Assembly (NCBI GenBank): GCA_947469815.1
Contig: CANIRI010000128.1
Location: 1 to 6,958 of the forward strand
Direction of reading: 5' to 3'
Length of the DNA: 6,958 nt
From: Comamonadaceae bacterium
Lineage (GTDB): Bacteria; Pseudomonadota; Gammaproteobacteria; Burkholderiales; Burkholderiaceae_C
Shown here: one piece after another, positions 1-6,751 of the stretch
Layout: each line of letters opens with the position of its first letter
Position numbering within the stretch: position 1 is the first letter of the stretch
Made by a program: the position numbers and the translations under genes
The notes under the pieces: model-generated
Seen by the model: only the letters and a program-made list of their open reading frames with translations
Told to the model about the DNA's origin: nothing
The model's database searches: none

Positions 1-845
1 ATGAATTGATTGAGAGCGAGCAGGTGTCGTTTGCGGCGGGGGTGCCCACGGTGTGGCAGATGCTGCTGTCGCACATGGGGCAGGGGGATTTGCGGTTCTC
101 ATCGCTCAAGCGCACGGTGATCGGCGGCTCGGCCTGCCCGCCGGCCATGATCGCGGCGTTCAACGACGTCTACGGCGTGGAAGTGCTGCACGCCTGGGGC
201 ATGACCGAAATGTCTCCGCTGGGAACCGTGTGTACCTTGAAGAATAAACACCTGGGTCTGGACGAGGCCGACAAAATGCAGGTGCGGGTCAAACAGGGCC
301 GGGGTTTCTATGGTGTGGACATGAAGATCGTGGACGAGGCCGGTGCCGAGTTGCCCTGGGACGGCAAGGCCTATGGCGATTTGCTGGTCAAAGGCCCTTG
401 GGTGCTGAGCGCGTACTTCAAAAACGACGGTGGCTCGCCCTTGGTCGACGGCTGGTTTCCCACCGGCGATGTGGCCACTATCGACCCCGACGGCTATATG
501 CAGATCACCGACCGCAGCAAAGACGTGATCAAGTCCGGCGGCGAATGGATCAGCTCGATCGATGTGGAGAACATCGGCATGGCGCACCCGGCCGTTGCCA
601 TGGCCGCCTGCATCGGCATGGCCCACCCCAAATGGGACGAGCGGCCCGTGCTGGTGGCGGTGAAAAAGCCAGGCGCTGCGGTCACGCGCGAAGAATTGCT
701 GGCCTTCTTTGAGGGCAAAACCGCCAAATGGCAAATCCCGGATGACGTGATTTTTGTCGACGCGATTCCGCTGGGTGGCACCGGCAAGATGCAAAAAACC
801 AAGTTGCGCGAGATGTTGGCCGATTACCGGCTGCCAGCCCTCTAA
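1..845 (+). CDS. AMP-forming fatty-acyl-CoA ligase, C-terminal half (5' partial)
   Basis: This is an adenylate-forming acyl-CoA synthetase that would activate a carboxylic acid with ATP and CoA in the cytoplasm, the entry step to beta-oxidation. The reading frame is open from the first base (first full codon GAA at 3-5), so the start lies upstream; TTG at 6 is not a credible start. About 280 residues are visible of a family usually near 540. Visible motifs are the acyl/adenylate-binding HAWGMTEMSP (from 189), GWFPTGD with the ribose-binding Asp at 468-470, the hinge motif DRSKDVIKSGGEW (510-548), and near the C-terminus GGTGKMQKTKLRE with the adenylation Lys at 786-788. All key residues seen are intact. 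The N-terminal Ser/Thr/Gly-rich ATP loop lies outside. The fragment resembles AlkK-type medium- or long-chain ligases; chain length or aromatic preference cannot be read from it. It precedes a transporter and beta-oxidation genes in apparent operon order. Confidence 0.93.
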   Translation, partial: ELIESEQVSFAAGVPTVWQMLLSHMGQGDLRFSSLKRTVIGGSACPPAMIAAFNDVYGVEVLHAWGMTEMSPLGTVCTLKNKHLGLDEADKMQVRVKQGRGFYGVDMKIVDEAGAELPWDGKAYGDLLVKGPWVLSAYFKNDGGSPLVDGWFPTGDVATIDPDGYMQITDRSKDVIKSGGEWISSIDVENIGMAHPAVAMAACIGMAHPKWDERPVLVAVKKPGAAVTREELLAFFEGKTAKWQIPDDVIFVDAIPLGGTGKMQKTKLREMLADYRLPAL

Positions 846-851
846 GCCCAT

Positions 852-873
852 GGCGGCGGGCCAGTGCGCCGCC
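852..873 (+). other. GC-rich hairpin between ligase and livH
   Basis: GGCGGCG (852-858) and CGCCGCC (867-873) are perfect 7-base inverted repeats around the 8-base loop GGCCAGTG. No T-run follows (the next bases are TGATCACACC), so it does not look like an intrinsic terminator. It ends 12 bases before the livH start, in the only sizeable gap of the transporter half, and no clear Shine-Dalgarno sequence precedes livH. It could stabilise or process the mRNA or tune livH translation, or be chance in GC-rich DNA. Confidence 0.35.
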
Positions 874-885
874 TGATCACACCGC

Positions 886-1866
886 ATGGAATTCTTCCTC
901 ACCACGGCACTCAACGGCCTGAGCTACGGGCTGATGCTGTTCATGCTCAGCGCCGGTTTGACGCTGACCTTCAGCATGATGGGCGTGCTCAACTTCGCCC
1001 ACGCCAGTTTTTATATGTTGGGTGCTTACCTGGGTTTCAGCATTGCGCAAAGCTGGGGTTTTTGGGCCGCGCTGGTGCTCGCCCCGCTGGCGGTGGGTGT
1101 GCTGGGCGCGCTGTTTGAGCGGCTGTGCCTGCGCCGGGTCCACGCACTGGGCCATGTGCCGGAACTGCTGGTGACCTTCGGCTTGTCCTACATCGTGCTG
1201 GAAATCGTGCAACTGGTCTGGGGCCGCTCGGCCCTGGACTTTTCCCCGCCCGCGTCACTGCAAGGCCCGGCTTTCACGTTGGTACACCGTGCGGGTGAGG
1301 GCTTAGATTTTGTGTGGGGCGCGCCGCCCGACGGAGTGTGCAGCAGCCTGGCCGATGCCGCCCTGCGGGTTTCGTGTTCACCTTTCCCCGCCACGCGCGC
1401 GCTGATGGTGGTGGTGGCGCTGTTGATGCTGGCGCTGATCGCCGCGCTGCTGACCCGCACCCGCACGGGGCTGGTGGTGCGTGCTGCGCTGACCCACCCC
1501 GAGATGGTCAACAGCCTGGGACACGACCTGCCGCGCCTGTACATGCTGCTGTTTGGCGCGGGTACTGCGCTGGCGGCTGTGGCTGGGGTGGTGGGAGGCA
1601 GCACGTATTTGACCGAACCCGCTATGGCCGCGAGCATGGGGGCCATGGTGTTTGTGGTGGTGGTCGTGGGCGGGCTGGGGTCGCTGGGTGGCGCGTTTGC
1701 AGCCTCGCTGCTGATTGGCTTGCTGCAAACCGCTGCGGCTGCGGCCGATGTGTCCGTTGTGCCCGGCGTGACGCTGGCCCGGCTGGCACCCGCGCTGCCT
1801 TTTGTGCTGATGCTGCTCATGTTGGTGATACGTCCGCAGGGCTTGCTGGGTCGACCTTCGGCGTGA
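886..1866 (+). CDS. livH: LivH-type ABC importer permease (HAAT family)
   Basis: This is one of two membrane permeases of a branched-chain-amino-acid-type ABC importer in the inner membrane. The 326-residue protein is very hydrophobic, with about eight membrane segments. The N-terminal block NGLSYGLMLFMLSAGLTL followed by GVLNFAHASFYMLGAYL (residues 33-49) is the hallmark of LivH. Residues 190-215, including TRTRTGLVVRAALTHPEM, look like the cytoplasmic coupling loop that contacts the ATPases. The protein is somewhat longer than E. coli LivH (308), mainly through the loop at about residues 114-170, which should be periplasmic and holds Cys152 and Cys164. ATG 886 is chosen because an in-frame TGA lies at 874-876 and the N-terminus matches the family. 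No clear Shine-Dalgarno is visible, so translation may be coupled to the ligase 40 bases upstream. The neighbourhood suggests an organic or fatty acid as substrate; the sequence alone does not show it. Confidence 0.95.
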   Translation: MEFFLTTALNGLSYGLMLFMLSAGLTLTFSMMGVLNFAHASFYMLGAYLGFSIAQSWGFWAALVLAPLAVGVLGALFERLCLRRVHALGHVPELLVTFGLSYIVLEIVQLVWGRSALDFSPPASLQGPAFTLVHRAGEGLDFVWGAPPDGVCSSLADAALRVSCSPFPATRALMVVVALLMLALIAALLTRTRTGLVVRAALTHPEMVNSLGHDLPRLYMLLFGAGTALAAVAGVVGGSTYLTEPAMAASMGAMVFVVVVVGGLGSLGGAFAASLLIGLLQTAAAAADVSVVPGVTLARLAPALPFVLMLLMLVIRPQGLLGRPSA

Positions 1867-1871
1867 GCGGT

Positions 1872-3155
1872 ATGCGCAGTTTGTTTGGCTTGCGCGATTG
1901 GATAGTCTGGCCCTTGTGCGCGGTGTTGCTGGGGCTTGCGCCCCTGTTTTTCAGTGGCAGTTTTGCGCTGGCGCTGTTGTCGCAAATGGGTATTGCCATC
2001 GTCGCCTGTTTGTCTTTCAACCTGCTGTTCGGGCAGGGTGGCATGCTGAGTTTCGGCCATGCGGTGTATGCCGGTCTGGGCGGTTTTGTGGCCATGCATG
2101 CGCTCAATATGTTCAGTGCCGGCGCGGGCTGGTTGCCGGTGTCGCTGGTGCCCTTGTGTGGTGGTCTGGGTGGGCTGGCATTCGCGCTGGTGTTTGCGTA
2201 CCCCAGCACGCGCCGCGCGGGCAGCAGCTTTGCCATGATCACCTTGGGTTTGGGTGAACTGGTGTATGCACTGACCACGCTGCTGCCGGGATTTTTCGGC
2301 GGCGAGGCCGGGATCGCCGGTAACCGGGTCAACGGCCACACGGTGTGGGGTCTGAGTTTCGGGCCGGCGATCGAGCTGTATTACCTGCTGGCGCTGTACA
2401 CCCTGGTCTGCGCGCTGCTGATGTATCTGTTCACCCGCATGCCTTTGGGGCAGCTGCTCCAAGCGGTGCGCGACAACCCGCAACGTGTCGCGTCCATTGG
2501 CTATGACCCGCAGCGGGTGCGCTACCTGGCCATGTTGCTGGCCGGGTTTTTTGCCGGAGTGTCGGGCGGTATGGCCGCGCTGCATTTTGAGATCGTCAAT
2601 GCCGAGGCCGTGGGTTCGGCCCGCTCTGCGGCGTATCTGGTTTTCACGGTGCTGGGCGGCACCGCCAGCTTTACCGGACCGGTTCTGGGTGGCGTGTTGA
2701 TGGTCTTGTGCACCGTGTTGCTCAGCGCCTGGACCAAAGCCTGGTTGTTGTACCTGGGGCTGGGCTTTGTGCTGGTGGTGGTGTATGCGCCCGGTGGCCT
2801 GGCCGGGGTGCTGGCGCAGCAACTGCGCCTGGCGCGCAGTGGCCGGCTGCTGCCCCTGTTGCCCTGGTACGGCGCACTGGCTGCGAGCGCTTTGGTGGCG
2901 CTGTGGGGTGTAGCGCTGGCCATCGAGATGCTGTACCACCAGCAACTCCACGCCGCCAGCGGCAGCGCAGTCACGTTTTTGGGCCTGGCCTTGGATACGG
3001 CCACGCGGGGCAGTTGGTTCACTGCGCTGGGCCTGCTGCTGGCCGGTGGCTTGCCATGCGTATGGGTGTATCCGCGTTGTGCGGCGCGCTACGCGCAAGC
3101 CCATGCGGCGGCGGGGCTGGATGCGCAACCGGGCCTAGCGCGGGGGGTCTGGTGA
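1872..3155 (+). CDS. livM: LivM-type ABC importer permease with C-terminal extension
   Basis: This is the second permease, expected to pair with LivH to form the translocation pore. At 427 residues it carries the LivM hallmark LLFGQGGMLSFGHA (51-64) and a coupling loop at about 190-216 (GQLLQAVRDNPQRVASIGYD). The conserved permease core ends near residue 317. Beyond it lies a tail of about 110 residues with two more likely membrane segments (about 329-351 and 383-400) and a short Ala-rich, weakly charged end. ATG 1872 is preferred: it follows the livH stop by 5 bases and the protein starts in the usual way just before the first membrane segment. An in-frame GTG at 1863, overlapping the livH stop, is an alternative that would add three residues. 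The 3' end overlaps livG by four bases, implying translational coupling. Family assignment is firm; transported substrate is unknown. Confidence 0.94.
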   Translation: MRSLFGLRDWIVWPLCAVLLGLAPLFFSGSFALALLSQMGIAIVACLSFNLLFGQGGMLSFGHAVYAGLGGFVAMHALNMFSAGAGWLPVSLVPLCGGLGGLAFALVFAYPSTRRAGSSFAMITLGLGELVYALTTLLPGFFGGEAGIAGNRVNGHTVWGLSFGPAIELYYLLALYTLVCALLMYLFTRMPLGQLLQAVRDNPQRVASIGYDPQRVRYLAMLLAGFFAGVSGGMAALHFEIVNAEAVGSARSAAYLVFTVLGGTASFTGPVLGGVLMVLCTVLLSAWTKAWLLYLGLGFVLVVVYAPGGLAGVLAQQLRLARSGRLLPLLPWYGALAASALVALWGVALAIEMLYHQQLHAASGSAVTFLGLALDTATRGSWFTALGLLLAGGLPCVWVYPRCAARYAQAHAAAGLDAQPGLARGVW

Positions 3156-3904
3156 CGCCGCCCCCGGCACTGGTCTTGCAGGCGCTGCACAAGCGCTTCG
3201 GCGCTACCGAGGTCGTCTGCGGCGTGGACTTGTGCGTGCAAGCGGGGGAGCGTGTGGCGCTGATTGGCCCCAACGGTGCGGGCAAGTCCACGCTGTTCAA
3301 CCTGATCAGCGGGCATGCGCAGCCCAGCGCAGGAGCGGTGCAATTGCACGGACGCAGCATCACTGGCTTGCAGCCCTTTGCGATCGCCCGGCTGGGGTTG
3401 GCGCGCAGCTTTCAGATCAGCAATGTGTTTCCCCAGCTCAGCGTGTACGAGAACCTGCGCTGCAGCGTGCTGTGGAGCCTGGGCTACGGCTACACGTTCG
3501 CGCGCTTGCTCAGCTCCATGCACGACGCCACGTCCCACACCGATGCGCTCTTGGAGCGCGTGGGTTTGAGCGCGCAGGCGCAGACCCTGGCCGCGCATCT
3601 GCCCTACGCGCAGCAGCGTGCGCTGGAGTTGGGAATCACCTTGGGCAGCGGGGCCGATGTGGTGTTGCTGGACGAGCCCACGGCCGGTATGAACCGGGCT
3701 GAGGCGGCGTACTTCACCGATTTGATCCGCAGCGCCACGGCGGGCAAAACCCTGCTGCTGGTGGAGCACGATATGGATGTAGTTGCCGATCTGGCCGACA
3801 AAATTGCTGTGCTGGTGCAGGGGCGCATCATCGCTTTCGGCCCGCCGCAGGAGGTGCGCGCAGACCCGGCGGTGCAAGCGGCTTACCTCGGCACAGCGGC
3901 CTGA
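3152..3904 (+). CDS. livG: LivG-type ABC importer ATPase
   Basis: This is a cytoplasmic ATP-binding subunit that drives the importer together with LivF. Its 250 residues show Walker A GPNGAGKST (39-47, Lys45), Q-loop Gln88 in RSFQISNVFP, Walker B VVLLDEPTAGMN with Glu175, and the H-loop His206 in LLVEHDMDVV. The signature motif is unusual: LPYAQ (150-154) instead of LSGGQ, so the Ser and both Gly residues are replaced. E. coli LivG already departs from consensus here (LAYGQ), and from memory YA-containing forms occur in related proteobacterial proteins, so this is probably a subfamily trait rather than damage. The GTG start at 3152 overlaps the livM stop (GTGA) and puts the beta-strand before Walker A at the normal distance; the next Met is at residue 123, too late. 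A G-run at 3142-3147 may serve as a poor ribosome-binding site. Confidence 0.94.
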   Translation: MTPPPALVLQALHKRFGATEVVCGVDLCVQAGERVALIGPNGAGKSTLFNLISGHAQPSAGAVQLHGRSITGLQPFAIARLGLARSFQISNVFPQLSVYENLRCSVLWSLGYGYTFARLLSSMHDATSHTDALLERVGLSAQAQTLAAHLPYAQQRALELGITLGSGADVVLLDEPTAGMNRAEAAYFTDLIRSATAGKTLLLVEHDMDVVADLADKIAVLVQGRIIAFGPPQEVRADPAVQAAYLGTAA

Positions 3905-3906
3905 AT

Positions 3907-4614
3907 ATGGACGCGACTAAGCCTGTTTTGGAGCTCACCGGTTTGCAAGCCTGGTACGGCAAGAGTCAGGTCTTGCATGGTGTGAGTTGCGCGGTGGGCG
4001 CGGGTGAAATTGTGGCGGTGCTGGGGCGCAACGGCGCGGGCCGCTCCACGCTGGCGCGCGCCATCATGGGCTGGGTGCAGTCCACCGGCAGCGTGCGGGT
4101 GCACGGGCAGGAGATGCTGGGCCAGCCGGTGCATGCGCGGGCCCGCGCGGGCTTGGCTTATGTGCCCGAGAGCCGCGACGTTTTCCCGGGCCTGACGGTG
4201 CAACACAACCTGGCCCTGGGCCAAAAGCCCGGTCAGCGCCATGCGCGCTGGACGTACGCCGACATGTACCGCCTGTTCCCGCAACTGGCTTTGCGCCGCG
4301 ACACGCTGGCGGGCGTCTTGTCCGGTGGTGAGCAGCAAATGCTGGCGCTGGCGCGCGCGCTGATGGGCGACCCGGACCTGCTCATCGTCGACGAACCCAC
4401 CGAAGGTTTGGCACCGCAGTTGGTCGCCCAGGTGGCGGATTTCCTGGTCGTGCTGCGCGAACGTGGCGTGTCGGTGCTGCTCATCGAGCAAAAACTCCCG
4501 GTGGCGCTGCGCATCGCCGACCGCTGCCTGGTCATGGGCCATGGGCGTGTGGTGTTTGACGGAGCGCCTGCGGCCTTGCCAGCCGCGACAATGGCTGCTT
4601 TTCTGGCCCCTTAA
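3907..4614 (+). CDS. livF: LivF-type ABC importer ATPase with Arg in Walker A
   Basis: This is the partner ATPase of LivG, 235 residues, the usual size for LivF. It shows a phosphate-binding loop GRNGAGRST (40-48) in which the universally expected Lys is Arg46 (codon CGC, 4042-4044). Glu88 in VPESRDVFPGLTV stands at the Q-loop position, as in other LivF proteins. The signature LSGGEQQM (138-145) is intact, as is Walker B LLIVDEPTEGLAP with Glu163. Gln195 in LLIEQKLP stands at the H-loop position, also a LivF trait. The frame is intact and conservation outside Walker A is normal, so this is not a decaying gene; I recall Arg at this place in related betaproteobacterial LivF proteins, which an alignment would settle. 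ATG 3907 starts two bases after the livG stop. With LivG it should form an asymmetric ATPase dimer in which LivG supplies the consensus Walker A and LivF the consensus signature. Confidence 0.94.
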   Translation: MDATKPVLELTGLQAWYGKSQVLHGVSCAVGAGEIVAVLGRNGAGRSTLARAIMGWVQSTGSVRVHGQEMLGQPVHARARAGLAYVPESRDVFPGLTVQHNLALGQKPGQRHARWTYADMYRLFPQLALRRDTLAGVLSGGEQQMLALARALMGDPDLLIVDEPTEGLAPQLVAQVADFLVVLRERGVSVLLIEQKLPVALRIADRCLVMGHGRVVFDGAPAALPAATMAAFLAP

Positions 4615-4626
4615 GGGCCCTGTTTT
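4605..4626 (+). terminator. Weak terminator-like hairpin over the livF stop codon
   Basis: GGCCC (4605-4609) pairs with GGGCC (4615-4619) around the loop CTTAA, which contains the livF stop codon. The stem is followed after one base by TGTTTT (4621-4626). A 5-base stem and a short interrupted T-run make a poor terminator at best. Because the downstream gene is co-directional and 27 bases from livF, partial attenuation between transporter and beta-oxidation genes is more plausible than a true operon end. It may be chance. Confidence 0.22.
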
Positions 4627-4627
4627 C

Positions 4628-4640
4628 AAAGGATTCCCCC
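4628..4640 (+). promoter_or_regulatory. Ribosome-binding site of the FadB-like gene
   Basis: AAAGGATTCCCCC precedes the TATG start, with AAAGGA ending 8 bases before ATG 4642, good Shine-Dalgarno spacing. Eleven bases of this leader (AGGATTCCCCC, 4630-4640) recur exactly before the thiolase start. It is the first clear ribosome-binding site in the window; the transporter genes seem to rely on coupling or weak sites. Confidence 0.7.
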
Positions 4641-4641
4641 T

Positions 4642-6741
4642 ATGCATGCCGACTACCAGCTCCACGGTGACGTGGCCCTGATTACCCTGAACAACCCACC
4701 GGTCAACGGCCTGGGCTACCAGACCCGCGTCGCCCTCATGGATGCGCTCTCAGATGCGCTGGCTGATGCGGCGGTGCAGGCCATCGTCATCAACGGTGCG
4801 GGCAAAGCCTTTTGCGGCGGAGCCGATATCCGCGAGTTCGACACCCCGGCGGCTTTTCAAGAGCCGAATTTGCATACGGTGATTGCTGCGCTGGAGCAGT
4901 GCACCAAGCCGGTGGTGGCCGCGATCCACGGCACGGTCATGGGTGGCGGGTTGGAGCTGGCCCTCGCTTGCCACTACCGCATCGCCGCGCCTGGCACGCA
5001 GGTGGCCTTGCCCGAGGTCAAGCTGGGGCTGCTGCCCGGTGCCGGAGGTACGCAGCGCCTGCCGCGCGTCATCGGGGTGGAGCCGGCCCTGAACATGATC
5101 GTGAGCGGCGACGCGGTTGCAGCGGAGCGGCTGGCGGCGATACCCGGTCAAAGCCTGTTCCAGCGCCTCAGCGCCAGCGCGGATGCGCTACTGTGCGAGG
5201 CGCTCGCTTTCGCCCGCACAGTGGCGTCTGTGCGCCCGCTGCCGCTGGTGCGTGCGCTGCCTTGCAGCCACCCGCAGGGCGATGCGTACTTCCAGTTCGT
5301 GCGCAATATGCTGGGCCCGTCGACTAAAAACCTTCCTGCGCCGCTGCAATGTGTGGACGCGGTGCGAGCCGCTACGCGGCAAGCGTTTGATGCCGGGCTG
5401 TCCACCGAGCAGGCCATCTTTGCCCGCCTGATGGCCACGCCGCAAAGCCGGGCGCTGCGCCACCTGTTTTTCGGTGAGCGTGCGGCGTCCAAAATTCCGG
5501 ATCTGCCCGCGAACACGGCGCTGCGCACCGTGGCGTCGGTGGCCATCATCGGCGCTGGCACCATGGGCAGCGGCATTGCCATGAATTTTCTGAACGCGGG
5601 TATCCCGGTGCAGATGCTGGAGTTGCAGTTTGACGCGCTGGAGCGTGGCGTGGCTACCATGCGCCGCAATTACGAGGCGCAGGTCAGCAAGGGCAAGCTC
5701 AAACCTGAGGCGCTGGAGCAGCGCATGGCTTTGCTGCGCACCACGCTGCAATACGACGATCTGGCGCAGGCCGATCTGGTGATTGAGGCGGTGTTTGAAG
5801 ACATGGGCGTGAAGGCGACCGTGTTCAGGGAGCTGGACCGTGTGATGAAGCCTGGCGCCATCCTGGCGTCCAACACCTCCACGCTGGACGTGAATCAGAT
5901 TGCCGCGTGCACGCAGCGCCCGCAAGACGTGGTGGGCCTGCATTTTTTCAGCCCGGCGAATGTGATGAAGCTGCTCGAGGTGGTACGCGGCGCGAAGACC
6001 GCTCCCGATGTGCTGGCCACCGTGATGGTGCTGGCTAAGAAGATCCGCAAGACGGCGGTGGTGTCCGGCGTATGCGACGGCTTTATCGGTAACCGCATGG
6101 TGGAACAGTACCTGCGCCAAGCCGGTTTTTTGCTCGACGAGGGTTGCAGCCCGCAGCAGGTGGACAAGGCCATGGAAGCCTTTGGCATGGCGATGGGCCC
6201 GTTCCGCATGAGCGACCTGGCGGGCAACGACATCGGCTGGGCGATCCGCAAGCGCCGCGCCATCGAGAACTCGGGCATGCGCTACAGCCCCACGGCTGAT
6301 GCCATATGCGAGTTGGGTCGATTCGGGCAGAAGACCGGCGCGGGTTGGTATGACTACGTGGCGGGCAAGCGCGACGCCATACCCAGCGCGGCAGTGAGCG
6401 CCACCATCGACACCTGCCGCAGCGCGCAGGGCATCACACCGCGCAAGATTGGCGCGCCCGAGATCGTGCAGCGCCTGGTGCTGGCCCTGGTGAATGAGGC
6501 GGCGCATATTTTGGAAGAAGGCATTGCCACCCGCGCCAGCGATATCGACATCGTCTACTTGTACGGCTATGGCTTCCCGGCCTTTCGCGGCGGGCCGATG
6601 CTGTACGCCGATGAGCTGGGCCTATTCACCGTGGTGCAGACCATGCAGCGCTTTGCTGCCAACCCGCATGCCGACGCTGGCTTCTGGCAACCCGCGCCCC
6701 TGCTGGCCCGTTTGGCCGCAGCCGGTCAAACTTTCAATTGA
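4642..6741 (+). CDS. fadB: Bifunctional enoyl-CoA hydratase / 3-hydroxyacyl-CoA dehydrogenase
   Basis: This fused beta-oxidation enzyme hydrates trans-2-enoyl-CoA and then oxidises the L-3-hydroxyacyl-CoA with NAD+ to 3-ketoacyl-CoA in the cytoplasm. Residues 1 to about 190 are a crotonase domain: oxyanion-hole segment [10 protein letters not shown] (57-66), catalytic Glu105 in MGGGLELAL, and catalytic Glu125 in [20 protein letters not shown] linker region to about 295 leads to the NAD-binding Rossmann domain, [10 protein letters not shown] (304-313) with acidic Glu327 ending the second strand. Dehydrogenase catalytic residues are Ser410 in SNTS, the His434/Glu446 pair in [14 protein letters not shown], and Asn484 in GFIGNRM. 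C-terminal dehydrogenase domains fill about 487-699, including [14 protein letters not shown] and [12 protein letters not shown]. At 699 residues it is shorter than E. coli FadB (729) and resembles PimF-like proteins linked to dicarboxylate breakdown, so the symbol denotes function class rather than orthology. The start has a good ribosome-binding site. Thiolase follows after 10 bases. Confidence 0.96.
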   Translation: MHADYQLHGDVALITLNNPPVNGLGYQTRVALMDALSDALADAAVQAIVINGAGKAFCGGADIREFDTPAAFQEPNLHTVIAALEQCTKPVVAAIHGTVMGGGLELALACHYRIAAPGTQVALPEVKLGLLPGAGGTQRLPRVIGVEPALNMIVSGDAVAAERLAAIPGQSLFQRLSASADALLCEALAFARTVASVRPLPLVRALPCSHPQGDAYFQFVRNMLGPSTKNLPAPLQCVDAVRAATRQAFDAGLSTEQAIFARLMATPQSRALRHLFFGERAASKIPDLPANTALRTVASVAIIGAGTMGSGIAMNFLNAGIPVQMLELQFDALERGVATMRRNYEAQVSKGKLKPEALEQRMALLRTTLQYDDLAQADLVIEAVFEDMGVKATVFRELDRVMKPGAILASNTSTLDVNQIAACTQRPQDVVGLHFFSPANVMKLLEVVRGAKTAPDVLATVMVLAKKIRKTAVVSGVCDGFIGNRMVEQYLRQAGFLLDEGCSPQQVDKAMEAFGMAMGPFRMSDLAGNDIGWAIRKRRAIENSGMRYSPTADAICELGRFGQKTGAGWYDYVAGKRDAIPSAAVSATIDTCRSAQGITPRKIGAPEIVQRLVLALVNEAAHILEEGIATRASDIDIVYLYGYGFPAFRGGPMLYADELGLFTVVQTMQRFAANPHADAGFWQPAPLLARLAAAGQTFN

Positions 6742-6751
6742 GGATTCCCCC
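6740..6751 (+). promoter_or_regulatory. Ribosome-binding site of the thiolase gene
   Basis: GAGGA (6740-6744) lies 7 bases before ATG 6752 and overlaps the TGA stop of the preceding gene (6739-6741), so ribosomes ending on that gene are placed on the site. AGGATTCCCCC (6741-6751) is identical to the leader before the FadB-like gene. Confidence 0.7.

Noticed and set aside
99..914. Open frame of 271 codons on the minus strand opposite the ligase
   Set aside because: No recognisable motif, and it covers a region where the + strand frame shows conserved adenylation motifs.
1399..1680. GTG/CTG-rich runs in livH that look like short repeats
   Set aside because: They encode Val/Leu/Ala of membrane helices and have no fixed period; simple codon-driven composition.
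1863..1871. GTG 1863 as livM start, overlapping the livH stop
   Set aside because: Possible, but ATG 1872 is a stronger codon, lies only nine bases further, and gives a family-like N-terminus; kept only as an alternative.
1188..3128. Open frame of 646 codons on the minus strand opposite livH and livM
   Set aside because: Its product is Gln/His/Arg/Ala-rich without domain character, and it lies opposite two clear membrane proteins. Long antisense frames are expected with GC-rich third positions.
2708..3151. N-terminal extension of LivG into the livM region, up to 148 residues
   Set aside because: The extra residues are an off-frame reading of livM. The GTG at 3152 gives normal LivG length and the typical distance to Walker A.
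4575..4641. Internal promoter before the FadB-like gene (TTGCCA near 4577 as a -35 box)
   Set aside because: No convincing -10 box at 16-18 bases, and the box lies in livF coding sequence; not supported.
5188..6507. Open frame of 439 codons on the minus strand opposite the hydratase/dehydrogenase gene
   Set aside because: The composition (His, Arg, Gln, Ala) is that of an antisense shadow; the + strand gene is intact with all catalytic motifs.
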